A stretch of 64,000 nt of DNA from Limenecus sp048360435. GTDB taxonomy: Bacteria > Cyanobacteriota > Vampirovibrionia > Gastranaerophilales > Gastranaerophilaceae. The position numbers and the translations under genes were made by a program. The stretch is taken from contig DBGCOP010000027.1 of NCBI GenBank assembly GCA_048360435.1, positions 186,001 through 250,000 on the forward strand. The letters run 5' to 3'. Of the stretch, positions 53,491 through 61,933 are shown one piece after another. Position 1 is the stretch's first letter; every line of letters starts with the position of its first letter. The notes under the pieces are model-generated. The model was given only the letters and a program-made list of their open reading frames with translations, was not told where the DNA came from and ran no database searches.

Positions 53491-54936
53491 ATGAGAAAAA
53501 TTACTGGAATACTGGCTTGCATGCTGGTTTTATTAGCAGTTTCGTCTTGCGCATTTGCAAAGGACTGCCAGGCTTCGAACAAAATAGAGGCTTATGCACA
53601 TCCTACGATGTTTGGTTCACAAGCACAACAAACTGCTAATGCTGATTCTTCATATATAGTGGGTGGCAAAATTGTAAAATCAAATAATAAAATAGGTATT
53701 AAAAACAAAGACAATGTTCTTGTGGAATCATGGGTAAAGGACATAATGGCATTGATAAAAGATCAGCAGCCTTTTGCCAATGGACAGGTTTTTAACCCTA
53801 AAATGCCTGTATTGCGTTCTGAATTGGCTGTTATTTTGTCAGAAGGCTTTAATTTGAAAAACAAATCAGCATCGAAATCATATTCTGATATAAATTCAGA
53901 ATATTGGGCAAAAGACTGGATTTATGGAGCAACTAATGCTGGTGTGATGATTGGTTATCCTGATAATAAATTTAGACCTGACCAACCTGTTACCAAAGCA
54001 GAAGTTTTTGCAACAGTTGCTCAGCTTATCAGTGTGCCAATAGATAGAAGTTTGATTGTTCCCCCATTTAAAGGCAAAGATATTCAATATATTCCAAGAT
54101 GGGCTATTACACCAACAAAAGAAGTTGTTGCTTCTAAATTGTTAGACCAAATCCCTAATCCTTCAAAAGTTAATGACGATGAATATTTGTCTAAAGAACA
54201 GGTTGCTTATTTGATAGGTGCTTTGCGACAGGATTGGGCGTATAAAAATTCACTGGCAAAAGATCCAAATGCTCCAGCTGGTATCAAAGCATATACACCA
54301 ACTGTTTTGAATATAAAACTTGCTGACAGATTGTCTGCCAGACAGTCTAATATTGGCGATAAATTTACAGCTAAAACAACTAAAGATGTTACAATTGCTG
54401 GAAAATGTTTCAAGGCTGGTTCACTTGTAAAAGGGGAAGTTGTTGAAGTCTCAAGACCCGGAGTGAAAAATCCCGGATATGTCAAAGTTAAATTTACTTG
54501 TATAAAAGATGGTGATCAATGTGCAGAATTTCCGAAAAATATCTCTCAAGCACAAGCTGATGTAATGAAAAATCCAAACTTCGTAGCAAGACTCTTTGGT
54601 TTTCCATTCAGTGGTTCAGCAAGAGTTGTAGGTGTTGCTGTCAGAACAATTGGCTCTGCTGTTAGTGTTGCAGGAAATGGTGCAGAACAATTTGGGGATA
54701 ATGTTTCAACAGCACTTGTTGATACCTTCTCTTTGCAGCCTGTTGCTGGTGTAAAAAATGTAGGTAACGCATTTGTCACAGTGGGAAAAGGCTTATTTGA
54801 TCTTTGTAAACTTGCTGTAAGCGGAACTTTTGGTGTGCTTTATGAAGTTACTGATGAAATTCGCTATCTTATTGTACCTTCTTATTCAAACAGTTCAAGT
54901 TTAAACCCGGGAGAAGAGCTTAATATCATCTTTTAA
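53491..54936 (+). CDS. SLH-domain exported protein
   Basis: A 481-residue protein with a signal peptide (1-~23; a Cys in S-S-C-A-F-A could alternatively be a lipobox). Three S-layer homology repeats follow (~85-130, ~130-190, ~195-255); the middle one is canonical (Y-S-D-I-N-S-E-Y-W-A-K-D-W-I, G-V-M-I-G-Y-P-D-N-K-F-R-P-D-Q-P-V-T-K-A-E). The C-terminal half has a beta domain (G-S-L-V-K-G-E-V-V-E-V-S-R-P-G) and a Gly/Val-rich hydrophobic part. In cyanobacteria SLH domains tie outer-membrane proteins to peptidoglycan-linked polymers. AGGAG lies 6 bases before ATG; terminator after. Confidence 0.88.
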   Translation: MRKITGILACMLVLLAVSSCAFAKDCQASNKIEAYAHPTMFGSQAQQTANADSSYIVGGKIVKSNNKIGIKNKDNVLVESWVKDIMALIKDQQPFANGQVFNPKMPVLRSELAVILSEGFNLKNKSASKSYSDINSEYWAKDWIYGATNAGVMIGYPDNKFRPDQPVTKAEVFATVAQLISVPIDRSLIVPPFKGKDIQYIPRWAITPTKEVVASKLLDQIPNPSKVNDDEYLSKEQVAYLIGALRQDWAYKNSLAKDPNAPAGIKAYTPTVLNIKLADRLSARQSNIGDKFTAKTTKDVTIAGKCFKAGSLVKGEVVEVSRPGVKNPGYVKVKFTCIKDGDQCAEFPKNISQAQADVMKNPNFVARLFGFPFSGSARVVGVAVRTIGSAVSVAGNGAEQFGDNVSTALVDTFSLQPVAGVKNVGNAFVTVGKGLFDLCKLAVSGTFGVLYEVTDEIRYLIVPSYSNSSSLNPGEELNIIF

Positions 54937-54955
54937 TTATGATATGTTATAATGG

Positions 54956-54984
54956 AGAGGAAGCCTAAAAGGTTTCCTCTTTTT
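54956..54984 (+). terminator. Terminator of the SLH protein gene
   Basis: Stem AGAGGAAGCC/GGTTTCCTCT (one G-T pair) with a 5-base loop, then TTTT, 20 bases after the stop. Confidence 0.85.
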
Positions 54985-54997
54985 ATATGGGGGTTTT

Positions 54998-55447
54998 ATG
55001 ATAAAGAAAATTGATACAGATAAAAAAAGATTTTTGGATATTTTGCTTTTGGGTGATGAGCAAGAAGAAATGATTGACAGATATATAAATAGAGGCGATA
55101 TGTTTGCACTTTTTGAAAATGATTCTGCATTGAAAAGTGTCTGTGTTGTTACAAGAGAAGACAATGGTATTTATGAAATTAAAAACATTGCAACATATCC
55201 TCTTTATCAAAGACAGGGTTGTGCAAAGAAGTTGATTGAATTTATTTGTGATTATTACAAAGACGATTTAAAAGTATTGTATGTCGGAACTGGTGATGCA
55301 ATAGGAAATCTTATATTCTATGCAAAGTGTGGATTTAAATATTCTCACAGAGTTAAGGACTTCTTTCTTGAAAATTATTCAAGACCTGTTATAGAAGATG
55401 GAAGACTTTTAAAAGATATGTTGTATTTGAAGAAAATTTTTAATTAA
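54998..55447 (+). CDS. GNAT-family N-acetyltransferase
   Basis: A 149-residue acetyltransferase. The GNAT core spans ~45-140: S-V-C-V-V-T-R-E-D, I-K-N-I-A-T-Y-P, the acetyl-CoA loop Y-Q-R-Q-G-C-A-K-K-L, and A-I-G-N-L-I-F-Y-A-K-C-G-F. The ribosome site GGGGG is 5 bases before ATG. It stands alone between a terminator and hydG. Substrate unknown. Confidence 0.85.
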   Translation: MIKKIDTDKKRFLDILLLGDEQEEMIDRYINRGDMFALFENDSALKSVCVVTREDNGIYEIKNIATYPLYQRQGCAKKLIEFICDYYKDDLKVLYVGTGDAIGNLIFYAKCGFKYSHRVKDFFLENYSRPVIEDGRLLKDMLYLKKIFN

Positions 55448-55524
55448 ATTGGGCTAAGTGCCTTTTATCGTCTATTTACTTTATTTTTTCAGGGTTATAT
55501 CATGAAATAGAGGAGTAGATATAT

Positions 55525-56943
55525 ATGTATAATCCAAAATCTAAAGATGCTGAAGATTTTATTAGCAATGAAGAAATTCTAGATACTCTTGATTATGCTG
55601 ATAAAAATAAATCAAATGTTGAACTTATTGACGAAATATTGGCAAAAGCCGTTCTCGGTAAGGGACTTAACCATAGAGAAGCTTCTGTTTTGCTTGCTTG
55701 TGATATAGAAGAAAAAAATGAAGAGATTTTTTCTCTGGCAAAAAAAATAAAACAGGATTATTACGGAAACAGGATTGTACTTTTTGCACCTTTGTATCTT
55801 TCGAACTATTGTGTAAACGGTTGTGTGTATTGTCCTTATCATTCTAAAAACAAGCATATTCCAAGAAAAAAAATGACACAGGATGAAATAAAAAATGAGG
55901 TCATTGCTCTTCAGGATATGGGACATAAACGTTTAGCTTTGGAAGCCGGTGAAGATCCGGTTAATAATCCGATAGAATATATTCTTGAATCAATCAAAAC
56001 TATTTATAATGTAAAGCATAAAAACGGTGCAATAAGACGTGTTAATGTAAATATTGCAGCTACTTCAGTTGAAAATTACAAAAAACTTCATGATGTGGGT
56101 ATAGGTACATATGTTTTGTTTCAGGAAACATACAATAAGGAAGCTTATGAAAAGCTTCATCCAACGGGACCGAAACATAATTATAAATACCATACAGAAG
56201 CTATGGACAGAGCTATGCAGGCTGGGATAGATGATGTCAGTCTCGGTGTTTTATTTGGTCTTGAAAGATATAAATATGAGTTTGCAGGATTGTTGATGCA
56301 CGCAGAACACCTTGAGGCTGTATATGGAGTAGGTCCTCATGCAATAAGTGTCCCAAGAATAAAGAAAGCTGATGACATTGATCCGTCGGTTTTTGACAAT
56401 GGAATTGATGACGATACTTTTGCCAAAATTGTTGCATGTATTCGAATATCTGTTCCTTATACAGGTATGATTGTTTCAACCAGAGAAAATGCAGAGTGTC
56501 GCAAAAGGCTCCTTAGTCTTGGTGTTTCTCAAATGAGCGGTGGCTCAAAAACAAGTGTTGGCGGATATGCTTCTCCTGAGCCTGTTGATGAAGATTCTTC
56601 TCAATTTGAAGTAAGTGATACAAGAACTTTGGATGAAGTTGTTAAATGGCTTATGGAGCTTGGCTATGTACCCAGTTTCTGTACTTCCTGTTATCGTCAG
56701 GGACGAACAGGTGAAAGATTTATGGAAATTTGTAAACAACAACAAATTCATAATTTCTGTCATCCAAATGCTCTTATGACACTAAAAGAATATCTTGTTG
56801 ATTATTCTTCTGATTCAACGCATACAATCGGCGATAAATTGATTGAAGAGGAATTGCTATCAATAGAGGATGAGAAAATAAGAGAAATTGTCAGACAAAA
56901 TTTGAAGAAAATTCAGAATGGTCAAAGGGATTTAAATTTTTAA
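55525..56943 (+). CDS. hydG: [FeFe]-hydrogenase maturase HydG, radical SAM tyrosine lyase
   Basis: A 472-residue protein of HydG length. The radical SAM cluster cysteines are C96-x3-C100-x2-C103. The C-terminal C386-x2-C389-x22-C412 motif, found in HydG and not in ThiH, binds the second cluster where CO and cyanide are made from tyrosine. This allows HydG to be called over 2-iminoacetate synthase. GAGGAG lies 9 bases before the ATG. HydE, HydF and a hydrogenase are not in this window, so the gene stands alone. It implies hydrogen metabolism by [FeFe]-hydrogenase. Confidence 0.94.
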   Translation: MYNPKSKDAEDFISNEEILDTLDYADKNKSNVELIDEILAKAVLGKGLNHREASVLLACDIEEKNEEIFSLAKKIKQDYYGNRIVLFAPLYLSNYCVNGCVYCPYHSKNKHIPRKKMTQDEIKNEVIALQDMGHKRLALEAGEDPVNNPIEYILESIKTIYNVKHKNGAIRRVNVNIAATSVENYKKLHDVGIGTYVLFQETYNKEAYEKLHPTGPKHNYKYHTEAMDRAMQAGIDDVSLGVLFGLERYKYEFAGLLMHAEHLEAVYGVGPHAISVPRIKKADDIDPSVFDNGIDDDTFAKIVACIRISVPYTGMIVSTRENAECRKRLLSLGVSQMSGGSKTSVGGYASPEPVDEDSSQFEVSDTRTLDEVVKWLMELGYVPSFCTSCYRQGRTGERFMEICKQQQIHNFCHPNALMTLKEYLVDYSSDSTHTIGDKLIEEELLSIEDEKIREIVRQNLKKIQNGQRDLNF

Positions 56944-57030
56944 TATATTTTAATATTTTTATCAATTTTATCAATACATTAAACTTCAAATTGTTTATTA
57001 ATATGTAGGTTATTTATTAGGCGGTTATTT

Positions 57031-57363
57031 ATGTCTACAATTATAGGCAAAGTTGTTTCTTCTTCTTTTAAAGGTCTTTCCAGCGGAGCCAGATCTGTTA
57101 CAAAAGAAATTTCTGCAACAAAGAGTTATCTGAGTACAAGTGCAAAAAATGGTTGGGCTTGCGGGCAAAGGTTGTCGAATATGAAAGGACTTACTCCTGT
57201 TGAGGGTTTTTATACAAAAACAAAGGGGGCAATAAGACAGACCAGAGTAAGAAAACAGGATTTACCTGCATTAGGTGGATTGATTGGGACAATTTCGCCT
57301 TTTCCTGGCGGTACGGTTATTGGTTATGGAATTGGTAAACTTCTTCAATTTTTGAAAAAGTAA
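57031..57363 (+). CDS. Small unknown protein with SFKG near the N-terminus
   Basis: A 110-residue basic protein. Residues 11-16 read S-S-F-K-G-L, like the motif of neighbouring genes. The C-terminus is hydrophobic and Gly-rich (L-G-G-L-I-G-T-I-S-P-F-P-G-G-T-V-I-G-Y-G-I-G-K-L), which may sit in a membrane. No known family. GGCGG lies 6 bases before ATG. Confidence 0.6.
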   Translation: MSTIIGKVVSSSFKGLSSGARSVTKEISATKSYLSTSAKNGWACGQRLSNMKGLTPVEGFYTKTKGAIRQTRVRKQDLPALGGLIGTISPFPGGTVIGYGIGKLLQFLKK

Positions 57364-57419
57364 AGTTTAATTTCTATTTCTTGAAAATATGCTTTTGATT
57401 ATCTATAATTTATAGCAAT

Positions 57420-58010
57420 ATGAAAATAAAGGGTACAAATAATATTAGTAATAAATCTCATGTTTTTTCTAAACAAGAGCCGTTTTCTTTTAAAGCTTCC
57501 ACCTTTTTATATAAAGAAGGCGTTGATGCCTTTATAAAAGCAACTAAAACCGAGCCTGAAAAAGTCATAAAAATGTTTGAGAATATAGTTGAACATTTCA
57601 AAAGTGTCAAAAGTGAAAATATTTTATTTAAAGTTCAACCTTATTCAAAATCAAATGTAAATATTACTGCTGAAATTAATCCTTTTAACTCAAGAAAGTT
57701 ACTTGCTGAAAAATATAAAGATAGTTTGACTGCAATTGAATATGAAAAAATATCTAACTTTCATCTTTATATGGCTCATGATTTAAAGAAACCTTTATTA
57801 TTGTTTCAAAAAAAGTCTCCGAGGGATTATGAAAACTTTGATTTGTTTTATGGTGACGATGTAAATATGCTTGACGAGATAAAGAAAAAATTTCCTGTTG
57901 ATTGTGAAAAAGATATATTTCTTGGCTTTGTAAGAAGAAAGCCTTCTCTTGGTGTAAGAATTTTTCGTTGGCTTGACACCCACGGTCCTGATGAACCGCC
58001 TATTTATTAA
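57420..58010 (+). CDS. Unknown 196-residue protein with N-terminal FSFK motif
   Basis: No family recognised. The N-terminus is short and Asn/Ser-rich, then F-S-F-K-A-S (residues 22-27), a variant of the motif in neighbouring proteins. The rest is a soluble, mixed alpha/beta charged protein ending in G-P-D-E-P-P-I-Y. No signal peptide. It ends in an 11-base convergent overlap with the gene at 58000. No clear ribosome site. Confidence 0.6.
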   Translation: MKIKGTNNISNKSHVFSKQEPFSFKASTFLYKEGVDAFIKATKTEPEKVIKMFENIVEHFKSVKSENILFKVQPYSKSNVNITAEINPFNSRKLLAEKYKDSLTAIEYEKISNFHLYMAHDLKKPLLLFQKKSPRDYENFDLFYGDDVNMLDEIKKKFPVDCEKDIFLGFVRRKPSLGVRIFRWLDTHGPDEPPIY

Positions 58011-59031
58011 AATATTTTCTTGTTGTTAAATCTGCTCTGTCTGCCAGAAATGTTGAAATCAGCGGTATAAAAATGTAGTAAATACCTCCAAATATTAATG
58101 CCGGTTTAGCTATTTTGATACCTTCTATATATTTGTCAAGTTTTGGTGAATGTTTGTTTGCTTCTGTGAATTTTTCGATGAATCTTTCTGTTTGTTTTTT
58201 CGTTAAAGAGTTTATTGCATAACCTCCGGTTATGCTGAATGCAGTTGATATAACTGCATTGAAATTCAGTGCTTTTTTTCTTGTCTCGTCTATTTTTTTG
58301 CTTTTGTTTGTCTGCTGTACAAAAGAAGCAGTTAAGACAACATCAGTAAGTGCCATTATATGTTGTGCAAAGTTTGTGTCATAAAATTTCTTTGCGAATT
58401 TTTGAAACGGTTTTTTGTCTATGATTTTTCCTATACCTTGAGCAAGTTTTTCAGTGGCAGTGTTATATAATCCTTTGAACGAAATTACATTTGTTCCAAG
58501 TGGTTTTTGATTGGATATTTTTTGTTTTTTGTGGAAAAATGCGTTCATTATGGGAGGAATTAATATACATGTGAGTATCGATTTAGGCATTGCGATTACA
58601 AGTCCAAGACCGAGTTTGAACAATTGTGTTGCGAATTTATAACTTTGTGATTTTAGTAAATCTTTGCTTCCTGACTTTAAGTTATTTATTGTAGACTTTT
58701 CAAGAAATTTTTTCGGATTTCTGTCTATTTTCCCTATTGCTCCTGATACAGGAAGTGAAGCACAGAGCATTATTAAATATCCAACAAGGCTTGATGAAAT
58801 TGATTTTGCACATGCATATTTTTTATTTTCTTTATCTGTTTTGGGTGTAGAGAGTATTGCAATAGGTCTTGCAAAAGTTGATAATGCCAATGAAACGCTT
58901 GCATTAAAAAGCGAACCATCTTTTTGTGCAAATTCTAAGCTTTTTAACAGAAATTTGTTGTTATAAAAACCTTTAAATGACGGCTGCGCGTTATTTTTTA
59001 TATTGCTTATTGTGTTTAAACTTACTTTCAT
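58000..59031 (-). CDS. Unknown 343-residue membrane-like protein with two SFKG motifs
   Basis: No family recognised. Residues 17-22 read P-S-F-K-G-F, and 183-188 read I-S-F-K-G-L, so the motif marks the start and the middle. The first half has hydrophobic stretches (~43-62, 78-98, 137-165), the second has two more (~227-240, 310-328). It resembles the 832-residue protein in having a motif-led second half. No signal peptide. It is divergent from pnuC. Confidence 0.7.
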   Translation of the reverse strand: MKVSLNTISNIKNNAQPSFKGFYNNKFLLKSLEFAQKDGSLFNASVSLALSTFARPIAILSTPKTDKENKKYACAKSISSSLVGYLIMLCASLPVSGAIGKIDRNPKKFLEKSTINNLKSGSKDLLKSQSYKFATQLFKLGLGLVIAMPKSILTCILIPPIMNAFFHKKQKISNQKPLGTNVISFKGLYNTATEKLAQGIGKIIDKKPFQKFAKKFYDTNFAQHIMALTDVVLTASFVQQTNKSKKIDETRKKALNFNAVISTAFSITGGYAINSLTKKQTERFIEKFTEANKHSPKLDKYIEGIKIAKPALIFGGIYYIFIPLISTFLADRADLTTRKYFNK

Positions 59032-59081
59032 CTATTTTTATTAGATAACATACATGGTGAAATGTAAAATATTTGGAAGTT

Positions 59082-59777
59082 ATGAATTTAAAAGAATTTA
59101 TAAAATATGAATTGAAAGGTTGGCAAAAAACTGAGATTGCTGCTTTAGCAGTTGTGTTTTTGATAGTTGTTTTTAATGCTGTTTTTTTGCGTGACAGCAA
59201 AGCTGCTGTTATTTCAGCTTTTTGTGGAATTCTCTATTCTACAATGGCTGGCAAGGGGAAAATTTCTTGTTATTTATTCGGCTTAATGGGAACCTCTTTC
59301 TATTCTTATTTATCTTTAAAAAATTCTTTATACGGTAATTTACTTTTGTATGTTTGTTATTATTTTCCTATGCAGCTCTGGGGTATATTTGCCTGGAAAA
59401 AACACCTGAAAACAACCACTAAAGAGATAATAAAAGCCAAATTGTCATCACCTGAAAGGCTGAGACTTTTTTTGCTTGCTGCTTTGTTGTGCGTATTTGC
59501 TATACTTATTCTCAAATATTTTAAAGACAGCAGACCTGTTTTTGACGGAATTACTACTGTGTTATCAATTCTTGGGATGTATTTGACAGTAAAACGATGT
59601 ATTGAGCAGTGGATAATTTGGATGATTGTGAACGGTCTTTCTGCACTTATGTGGCTGAGTCTGATTGTAAACGGTACAAAAGCTTATTCAACATTTATCA
59701 TGTGGGCGGTTTATCTTATTTTAGCTGTATATTTTTATATTGTTTGGCGAAAGGAGTTAAAAACAGAAGAAGATTAG
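59082..59777 (+). CDS. pnuC: Nicotinamide riboside transporter PnuC family
   Basis: A 231-residue inner membrane protein with about seven helices. It matches PnuC: F-C-G-I-L-Y-S-T-M-A-G-K-G, then Y-Y-F-P-M-Q-L-W-G-I-F-A-W-K-K-H and W-I-I-W-M-I-V-N near the end. PnuC moves nicotinamide riboside by facilitated diffusion; a kinase traps it in the cell. ATG 59082 is preferred over an upstream TTG, with GGAAG 3 bases before it. It converges with the aminotransferase, overlapping by 4 bases. Confidence 0.9.
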   Translation: MNLKEFIKYELKGWQKTEIAALAVVFLIVVFNAVFLRDSKAAVISAFCGILYSTMAGKGKISCYLFGLMGTSFYSYLSLKNSLYGNLLLYVCYYFPMQLWGIFAWKKHLKTTTKEIIKAKLSSPERLRLFLLAALLCVFAILILKYFKDSRPVFDGITTVLSILGMYLTVKRCIEQWIIWMIVNGLSALMWLSLIVNGTKAYSTFIMWAVYLILAVYFYIVWRKELKTEED

Positions 59778-60943
59778 TTTCTGCTTCTAAGACGTTCAAC
59801 AAAGTCTGCTATTCTTGAAATAGCGATTTTTAAATTTTCCAGAGAATAAGCATATGAAATTCTTAAATATCCTTCACCGCAATTCCCGAATGCTGTTCCC
59901 GGGACAACTGCAACTTTTTCTTCCATCAAAAGCTTTGTAGCAAACTCTTCGCTCGTCATGTTGAACTCTTTTATACAAGGGAATACATAAAACGCTCCGT
60001 ATGGTTCAAAACAGTCCAGCTTCATTTCTTTGAAAGCATTCAAAAGGAATCTTCGTCTTTGGTTATAAGCCTGTCTCATTATTTTAACATCATCATCCCC
60101 TTTTTTGAGTGCTTCAATAGCTGCATACTGGCTTGTTGTAGGAGCACACATGATTGCAAATTGATGTATTTTTGTCATCTGTGCAATTATTTCTTTAGGA
60201 CCGTATGCATATCCCAGTCGCCAGCCGGTCATTGCGTATGATTTAGAAAAACCATTAATTAAAATAGTTCGTTCTTTCATTCCGTCTATTTCAGCAATAG
60301 AGGTATGATTACCTTTGTATGTAAGGGAAGAGTATATTTCATCGGACATAACAAGAAGGTCTTTTTCTTTAACAATCTTGGCTATATCTTCTAAGTCTTC
60401 TCTTTCCATAATTGCACCTGTCGGGTTGTTTGGGTAAGGAAGAATAAGAACTTTAGTTTTGGGCGTAATAGCTGATAACAGCTCATCAGGCTTAAGTCTA
60501 AACTCATTTTCTGCTTTGAGGTTGATTATTACCGGTGTTGCACCTGAAAGAATTGTACATGGCTCGTAAGAAACATAAGAAGGCTGGGGGATAATAACTT
60601 CGTCTTGTGGATTTATTACTGCTCTTAAGCCTATGTCAATTGCCTCCGAACCTCCTACCGTAACAATTATTTCATTATCAGGGTTGTATTTTATCCCATG
60701 AGTTCTGTTTATATAATTTGATATTTCCTCTCTCAGCGGTTTCAAACCTGCATTTGAGGTGTAAAAAGTCCTTCCTTTTTCAAGAGAATAAATCCCTTCA
60801 TCTCTTATATGCCAAGGGGTATCGAAATCAGGCTCTCCAACGCCGAGTGAAATGGCATCTTTCATTTCGCTTACAATGTCAAAAAATTTTCTTATTCCTG
60901 AAGGCTTCAGATTAATAACTTTTTCTGAGAGAAAATTTCTCAT
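59774..60943 (-). CDS. Class I/II PLP-dependent aminotransferase
   Basis: A 389-residue fold-type I aminotransferase. It has S-G-I-R-K-F-F near the start, P-N-N-P-T-G, the D-E-I-Y stretch, and the cofactor lysine in S-K-S-Y-A-M-T-G-W-R-L-G-Y, then P-x-G-A-F-Y-V-F-P and R-I-S-Y-A. It resembles aspartate or aromatic aminotransferase (PatA). The Lrp-family gene upstream overlaps it by 4 bases, so amino-acid-responsive control is likely. Confidence 0.93.
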   Translation of the reverse strand: MRNFLSEKVINLKPSGIRKFFDIVSEMKDAISLGVGEPDFDTPWHIRDEGIYSLEKGRTFYTSNAGLKPLREEISNYINRTHGIKYNPDNEIIVTVGGSEAIDIGLRAVINPQDEVIIPQPSYVSYEPCTILSGATPVIINLKAENEFRLKPDELLSAITPKTKVLILPYPNNPTGAIMEREDLEDIAKIVKEKDLLVMSDEIYSSLTYKGNHTSIAEIDGMKERTILINGFSKSYAMTGWRLGYAYGPKEIIAQMTKIHQFAIMCAPTTSQYAAIEALKKGDDDVKIMRQAYNQRRRFLLNAFKEMKLDCFEPYGAFYVFPCIKEFNMTSEEFATKLLMEEKVAVVPGTAFGNCGEGYLRISYAYSLENLKIAISRIADFVERLRSRN

Positions 60944-61425
60944 GGAGTAATGACCTCTCTCTCATCTTTTATTGTTTCATTCATAATTGTTCCATGGTCT
61001 TTGTATTTTTTTAAGATAAAGTGTGTGGCAGTGCTCAAAACACTATCGAGCGTTGATAATTTATCAGAAACAAACGCAGCAATTTCTTTCAATGTTTTTT
61101 CTTCTAATGTAACAAGCAGGTCATATCCGCCTGAGATTAAATAGACTGATTTTACTTCAGGATAATTGTAAATTCTTTCTGCTATCCTATCAAAGCCTTG
61201 ACCTCTTTGGGGGGTAACTTTTACTTCTATAAGGGCACTTACTTTTTCAATGGAGGTTTTTTCCCAGTTAATCAATGTGTGATAAGCACATATTATTCCT
61301 TCTTTTTCAAGTTTTGTTATTTCCTCTAGAACCTCTTCTTCTTTTGTACCGAGAAGCACAGCCAGTTCTTTAAAGTCAATGCGGCTGTTTTTTTCTATTA
61401 TAGAAAGTAATTCATCTCTCATCAT
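60940..61425 (-). CDS. Lrp/AsnC-family transcriptional regulator
   Basis: A 161-residue regulator. An N-terminal winged helix (~5-55; N-S-R-I-D-F-K-E-L-A-V-L-L-G) is joined to the RAM domain (~65-145; V-S-A-L-I-E-V-K-V-T-P, G-G-Y-D-L-L-V-T-L-E). Lrp proteins sense amino acids. The start is probably the ATG at 61425 (GGAG 12 bases upstream); the next codon is also ATG. Its stop overlaps the aminotransferase start, and it likely regulates that gene. Confidence 0.92.
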   Translation of the reverse strand: MMRDELLSIIEKNSRIDFKELAVLLGTKEEEVLEEITKLEKEGIICAYHTLINWEKTSIEKVSALIEVKVTPQRGQGFDRIAERIYNYPEVKSVYLISGGYDLLVTLEEKTLKEIAAFVSDKLSTLDSVLSTATHFILKKYKDHGTIMNETIKDEREVITP

Positions 61426-61523
61426 ATATATACATTTCTCCAAACATTAACGGTTTGTTGATTTTACTATGGTTAGATTAAAATTAGCAAAAATTTAAAA
61501 TGTTTTAACAAAAAGAAGATTAA

Positions 61524-61550
61524 AAAAAGACTCCTATAAGGAGTCTTTTT
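61524..61550 (-). terminator. Terminator downstream of the tRNA-like element
   Basis: Stem AAAAAGACTCC/GGAGTCTTTTT with a 5-base loop. It lies 99 bases upstream of the Lrp start and would stop transcripts coming from the tRNA-Leu side. Confidence 0.85.
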
Positions 61551-61560
61551 AACTTTAAAA

Positions 61561-61650
61561 TGCCGATGGCCACTCTGCCGAATTAAAACTGACTAAATGT
61601 CAGTTTTAACGAGAGGTAGAACCGGAGGTTCGACTCCGTAAATTTTGCAA
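61561..61650. other. Scrambled tRNA-like element between two terminators
   Basis: TGCCGATGGCC at 61561-61571 equals the 3' end of the tRNA-Leu gene (61689-61699) in the same orientation. GGTTCGACTCCG at 61627-61638 equals the tRNA T-arm (61699-61710) but inverted. Between them lies a perfect 11-bp hairpin (61583-61593/61599-61609). It cannot fold into a cloverleaf. It looks like a decayed or rearranged tRNA copy, or a small tRNA-derived RNA. Confidence 0.5.
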
Positions 61651-61654
61651 AATA

Positions 61655-61680
61655 AAAAACTCTTCTTTTGAAGAGTTTTT
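61655..61680 (-). terminator. Terminator of tRNA-Leu
   Basis: Stem AAAAACTCTTC/GAAGAGTTTTT with a TTTT loop, 6 bases past the tRNA 3' end. Confidence 0.9.
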
Positions 61681-61685
61681 ATAAA

Positions 61686-61774
61686 TGGTGCCGATGGCCG
61701 GAGTCGAACCGGCACGTGGCGCGAACCACACAAGATTTTGAGTCTAGCACGTCTACCAATTTCATCACATCGGC
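61686..61774 (-). tRNA. tRNA-Leu (anticodon CAA), CCA encoded
   Basis: Minus-strand class II tRNA of 89 bases with a long variable arm. Acceptor GCCGATG/CATCGGC, discriminator A, encoded CCA. The anticodon loop CTCAAAA gives CAA (codon TTG); one U-U mismatch is in the anticodon stem. The T-arm reads GCCGGTTCGACTCCGGC. A terminator follows. Confidence 0.95.
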
Positions 61775-61933
61775 ATGTATTTAATTGTCATATAAGAATT
61801 CTACCAAAACAATTTTAAATTTCCAGTATTATTTTTTGATTCCTGTTAAAGTTATGTAAATTTTATGAAAGAAAACTGTTCAAAAAAACTTTGTATGGCT
61901 TTTAATTAAAGGTAGTCTGCGAGAAGAGAATGT

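Noticed and set aside
57031..57363. Counting the 110-residue protein as a firm member of the motif set
   Set aside because: S-S-F-K-G-L fits but the context is a Ser-rich helix, so chance is possible; it is listed only as a weak case.
61561..61650. Functional tRNA on the plus strand
   Set aside because: There is an anticodon-like hairpin and a T-arm-like hairpin, but no D-arm and the ends do not pair as an acceptor stem.
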